From: Chitinophagaceae bacterium
GTDB lineage: Bacteria > Bacteroidota > Bacteroidia > Chitinophagales > Chitinophagaceae
DNA: 7,484 nt
Reading direction: 5' to 3'
Assembly (NCBI GenBank): GCA_025362915.1
Contig: JANYEU010000125.1
Coordinates: 1 to 7,484, forward strand
Part shown: piece after piece, positions 7,201-7,484 of the stretch
Layout of the letters: the number at the start of each line of letters is the position of its first letter
Numbering within the stretch: the stretch's first letter is position 1
The notes under the pieces: model-generated
The model's database searches: none
What the model was told of the DNA's origin: nothing
Seen by the model: the letters and a program-made list of their open reading frames with translations, nothing else
Program-made: the position numbers and the translations under genes

Positions 7201-7273
7201 GTTTACTTTGAGAGAAAGTTATAGTAAAAGAAAGCACCATTAAAAGGATGAAAGCAACCAATCTTTTTATCAT
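4256..7273 (-). CDS. GH106-family alpha-L-rhamnosidase, exported
   Basis: This 1005-residue protein would hydrolyse terminal alpha-linked L-rhamnose, an inverting reaction in GH106. It opens with a signal peptide (about 1-21, MIKRLVAF, a hydrophobic core, then TFS before QSK). There is no lipobox cysteine, so periplasmic location is likely. The start is fixed by that signal sequence. Family marks include 'FLHPPTTAKPYVWWHW' (36-51), 'ITKDLEAMKAAGIGG' (61-75), 'LLIDSYESGNQNW' (291-303), 'WEPYSGP' (384-390), 'GEFW' (405-408), 'GAESFTG' (432-438), 'HHWVHQPFDD' (470-479) and 'WWGTHFGRHQTW' (489-500). E297, E385, E406 and E434 are candidate catalytic acids; I cannot say which two act. Residues about 760-1005 form the C-terminal beta-sandwich with 'DLGTV...LFVNKQDLGVLW' (877-898) and a final 'GLVGPVLL' (989-996). 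No T9SS sorting domain is present, unlike the beta-helix protein. Length is usual for the family. It is separated from the next gene by 1 kb, so cotranscription is doubtful. Confidence 0.92.
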   Translation of the reverse strand: MIKRLVAFILLMVLSFTITFSQSKPITKPDELEQRFLHPPTTAKPYVWWHWMGSNFSKYGITKDLEAMKAAGIGGATIFNLTSAVQEGNAPTENLPWPEQTYRSPAYWEAVRFAASEADRLGLEIGLHNSVGYSTTGGPWISPEQGMQKLVWSSVDVEGGKSISINIPKLALPIKEGWGNTKRQATYCKDIALLAVPITDSLQLKAIVNLTSLAGADGKIQWDAPAGNWKIYRFGYRPTMVSPHPIPDELIGKALEVDKMSKNLNEYHWHVVIDSIKQHLGYYIGKSFKHLLIDSYESGNQNWTATFRDEFIKRKGYDPVPWFVCLGKPITGAKDDKQLRIVNSTEETKRFEWDYTDVINRLFTDNGWAVGKKICNENNLALQWEPYSGPFDIVEGAGLPDLPMGEFWTGGRGGINAAIPAAARAAGKTIVGAESFTGQPSISKFTEAPASLKPSADGTYASGVNRLVLHHWVHQPFDDKYQPGMGMGWWGTHFGRHQTWAEPGKAFFAYLGRTQALLQYGEQVADYLCVDKQDGFSDLIATSDFLVREIKVENHQIILPSSRKYAFMVFPNGSVMLPAVAEKIKKLVTDGAYIVSPKPMASPSLQDFPMADAKVKAIGEAIWGNLPENNYGKGWVSTNVKSAIEKCNITPDCIIESADTAKDIRYVHRQDGTTNIYYVANLNAHPQKVTVSFPLYNAIHNNGGRSGPEVPEIWNAEDASITDAAVWGIKNGRTYVTLFLKGVQSVFVVLRYQYYPPKPSVASVSFSEQLQDERITSFNHKTYFTAYRPITAQVGFSNGKTKTLAIDVPAATQISGSWYVSFHPKLNKEFALIFPELLDFSKSDNPDVKYFAGTAHYTQTINISADKLAENKRIMLDLGTVNNIVQLFVNKQDLGVLWYPPFKKDITSALKVGENTLDIAVTNNWANRLIGDEQEPADFIFGTDRGDRGRALKEYPDWFIKNQPRPSKGRKAFANWYYYRKDSPLQPAGLVGPVLLQYGEAVGLY

Positions 7274-7484
7274 TATAATTCAATTTATTTTCAAAATTAC
7301 ACCTTAATTATTCAAGCGGGTATTATTTACTGATAAAAGACTACTAAGCACCCGTTCATAATGTTTTAGGCACGCTGATTTCAATAATTTTTTTCTATAA
7401 ATAATTAACTGGATAAAATAATGAGTCACTTCCTTTCGTTTTATTGTTTATGGAAAAAGGTGTACAACTCAGGAAAAACTACCC
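7274..7484. other. Upstream region of the GH106 gene, no resolved gene
   Basis: These 211 AT-rich bases hold the candidate -7 box and otherwise no strong structure. Short frames run off the window edge. On the plus strand there is one from ATG 7421 (MSHFLSFY...) and one from ATG 7450 (MEKGVQLRKNY...). On the minus strand a frame enters the window and stops at 7441 (...LYTFFHKQ). Each is 11-21 codons and none can be assigned, so whether the next gene is divergent or codirectional with GH106 is unknown. Confidence 0.4.
7292..7299 (-). promoter_or_regulatory. Candidate Bacteroidota -7 box of the GH106 gene
   Basis: Read on the minus strand this is TAATTTTG, an exact fit to the Bacteroidota -7 consensus TAnnTTTG, ending 18 bases before the ATG. 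A TTG lies upstream, but at only 13 bases it is closer than the usual 19-21, so the -33 element is missing or poor. The leader would be very short and A/T-rich, which is common in this phylum. Confidence 0.35.

Noticed and set aside
233..7273. Both large proteins are 1005 residues and the gap between them is 1005 bases
   Set aside because: The two proteins share no sequence pattern beyond a signal peptide and belong to different folds, so equal lengths are coincidence, not duplication.

Overview
The window looks like Bacteroidota DNA, most plausibly Sphingobacteriia/Chitinophagia (the exact family is a guess). It is AT-rich, and start regions are A/T-rich without strong Shine-Dalgarno sequences. 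One protein ends in a type IX secretion (T9SS) type A sorting domain. The gene content is that of a glycan-degrading locus: three carbohydrate-active enzymes and no housekeeping genes.

Layout. Positions 1-141 (+) are the 3' end of a gene that looks like a GH29 alpha-L-fucosidase. It converges on a large minus-strand gene, and a hairpin at 150-199 probably terminates both. Positions 233-3250 (-) encode a 1005-residue secreted right-handed beta-helix enzyme of GH141-like type, followed by an Ig-like domain, an FnIII-like domain and a T9SS sorting domain. Positions 3251-4255 are a gene-poor 1-kb gap with unusual DNA structure: an inverted repeat just upstream of the beta-helix gene, a 28-bp near-palindrome, a six-unit 41-bp tandem repeat whose units carry hairpin arms, and a degenerate inverted pair of hairpin sequences (BIME/MITE-like) just downstream of the next gene. 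Positions 4256-7273 (-) encode a 1005-residue GH106-type alpha-L-rhamnosidase with a signal peptide but no T9SS domain. Positions 7274-7484 are its upstream region, with one plausible -7 promoter box.

How the genes may work together. Fucosidase-like, GH141-like and GH106 enzymes side by side point to breakdown of a fucose- and rhamnose-containing glycan. Pectic rhamnogalacturonan (especially RG-II side chains) is the best-known substrate that uses both GH106 and GH141. The beta-helix enzyme would leave the cell or sit on its surface through T9SS, while the GH106 enzyme would act in the periplasm. No SusC/SusD pair, sensor or sigma factor is visible, so membership in a polysaccharide utilisation locus is inferred. 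I found no CRISPR array, no transposase, no RNA gene and no clear new enzyme system. The most unusual signal is the repeat-rich gap between the two large genes.
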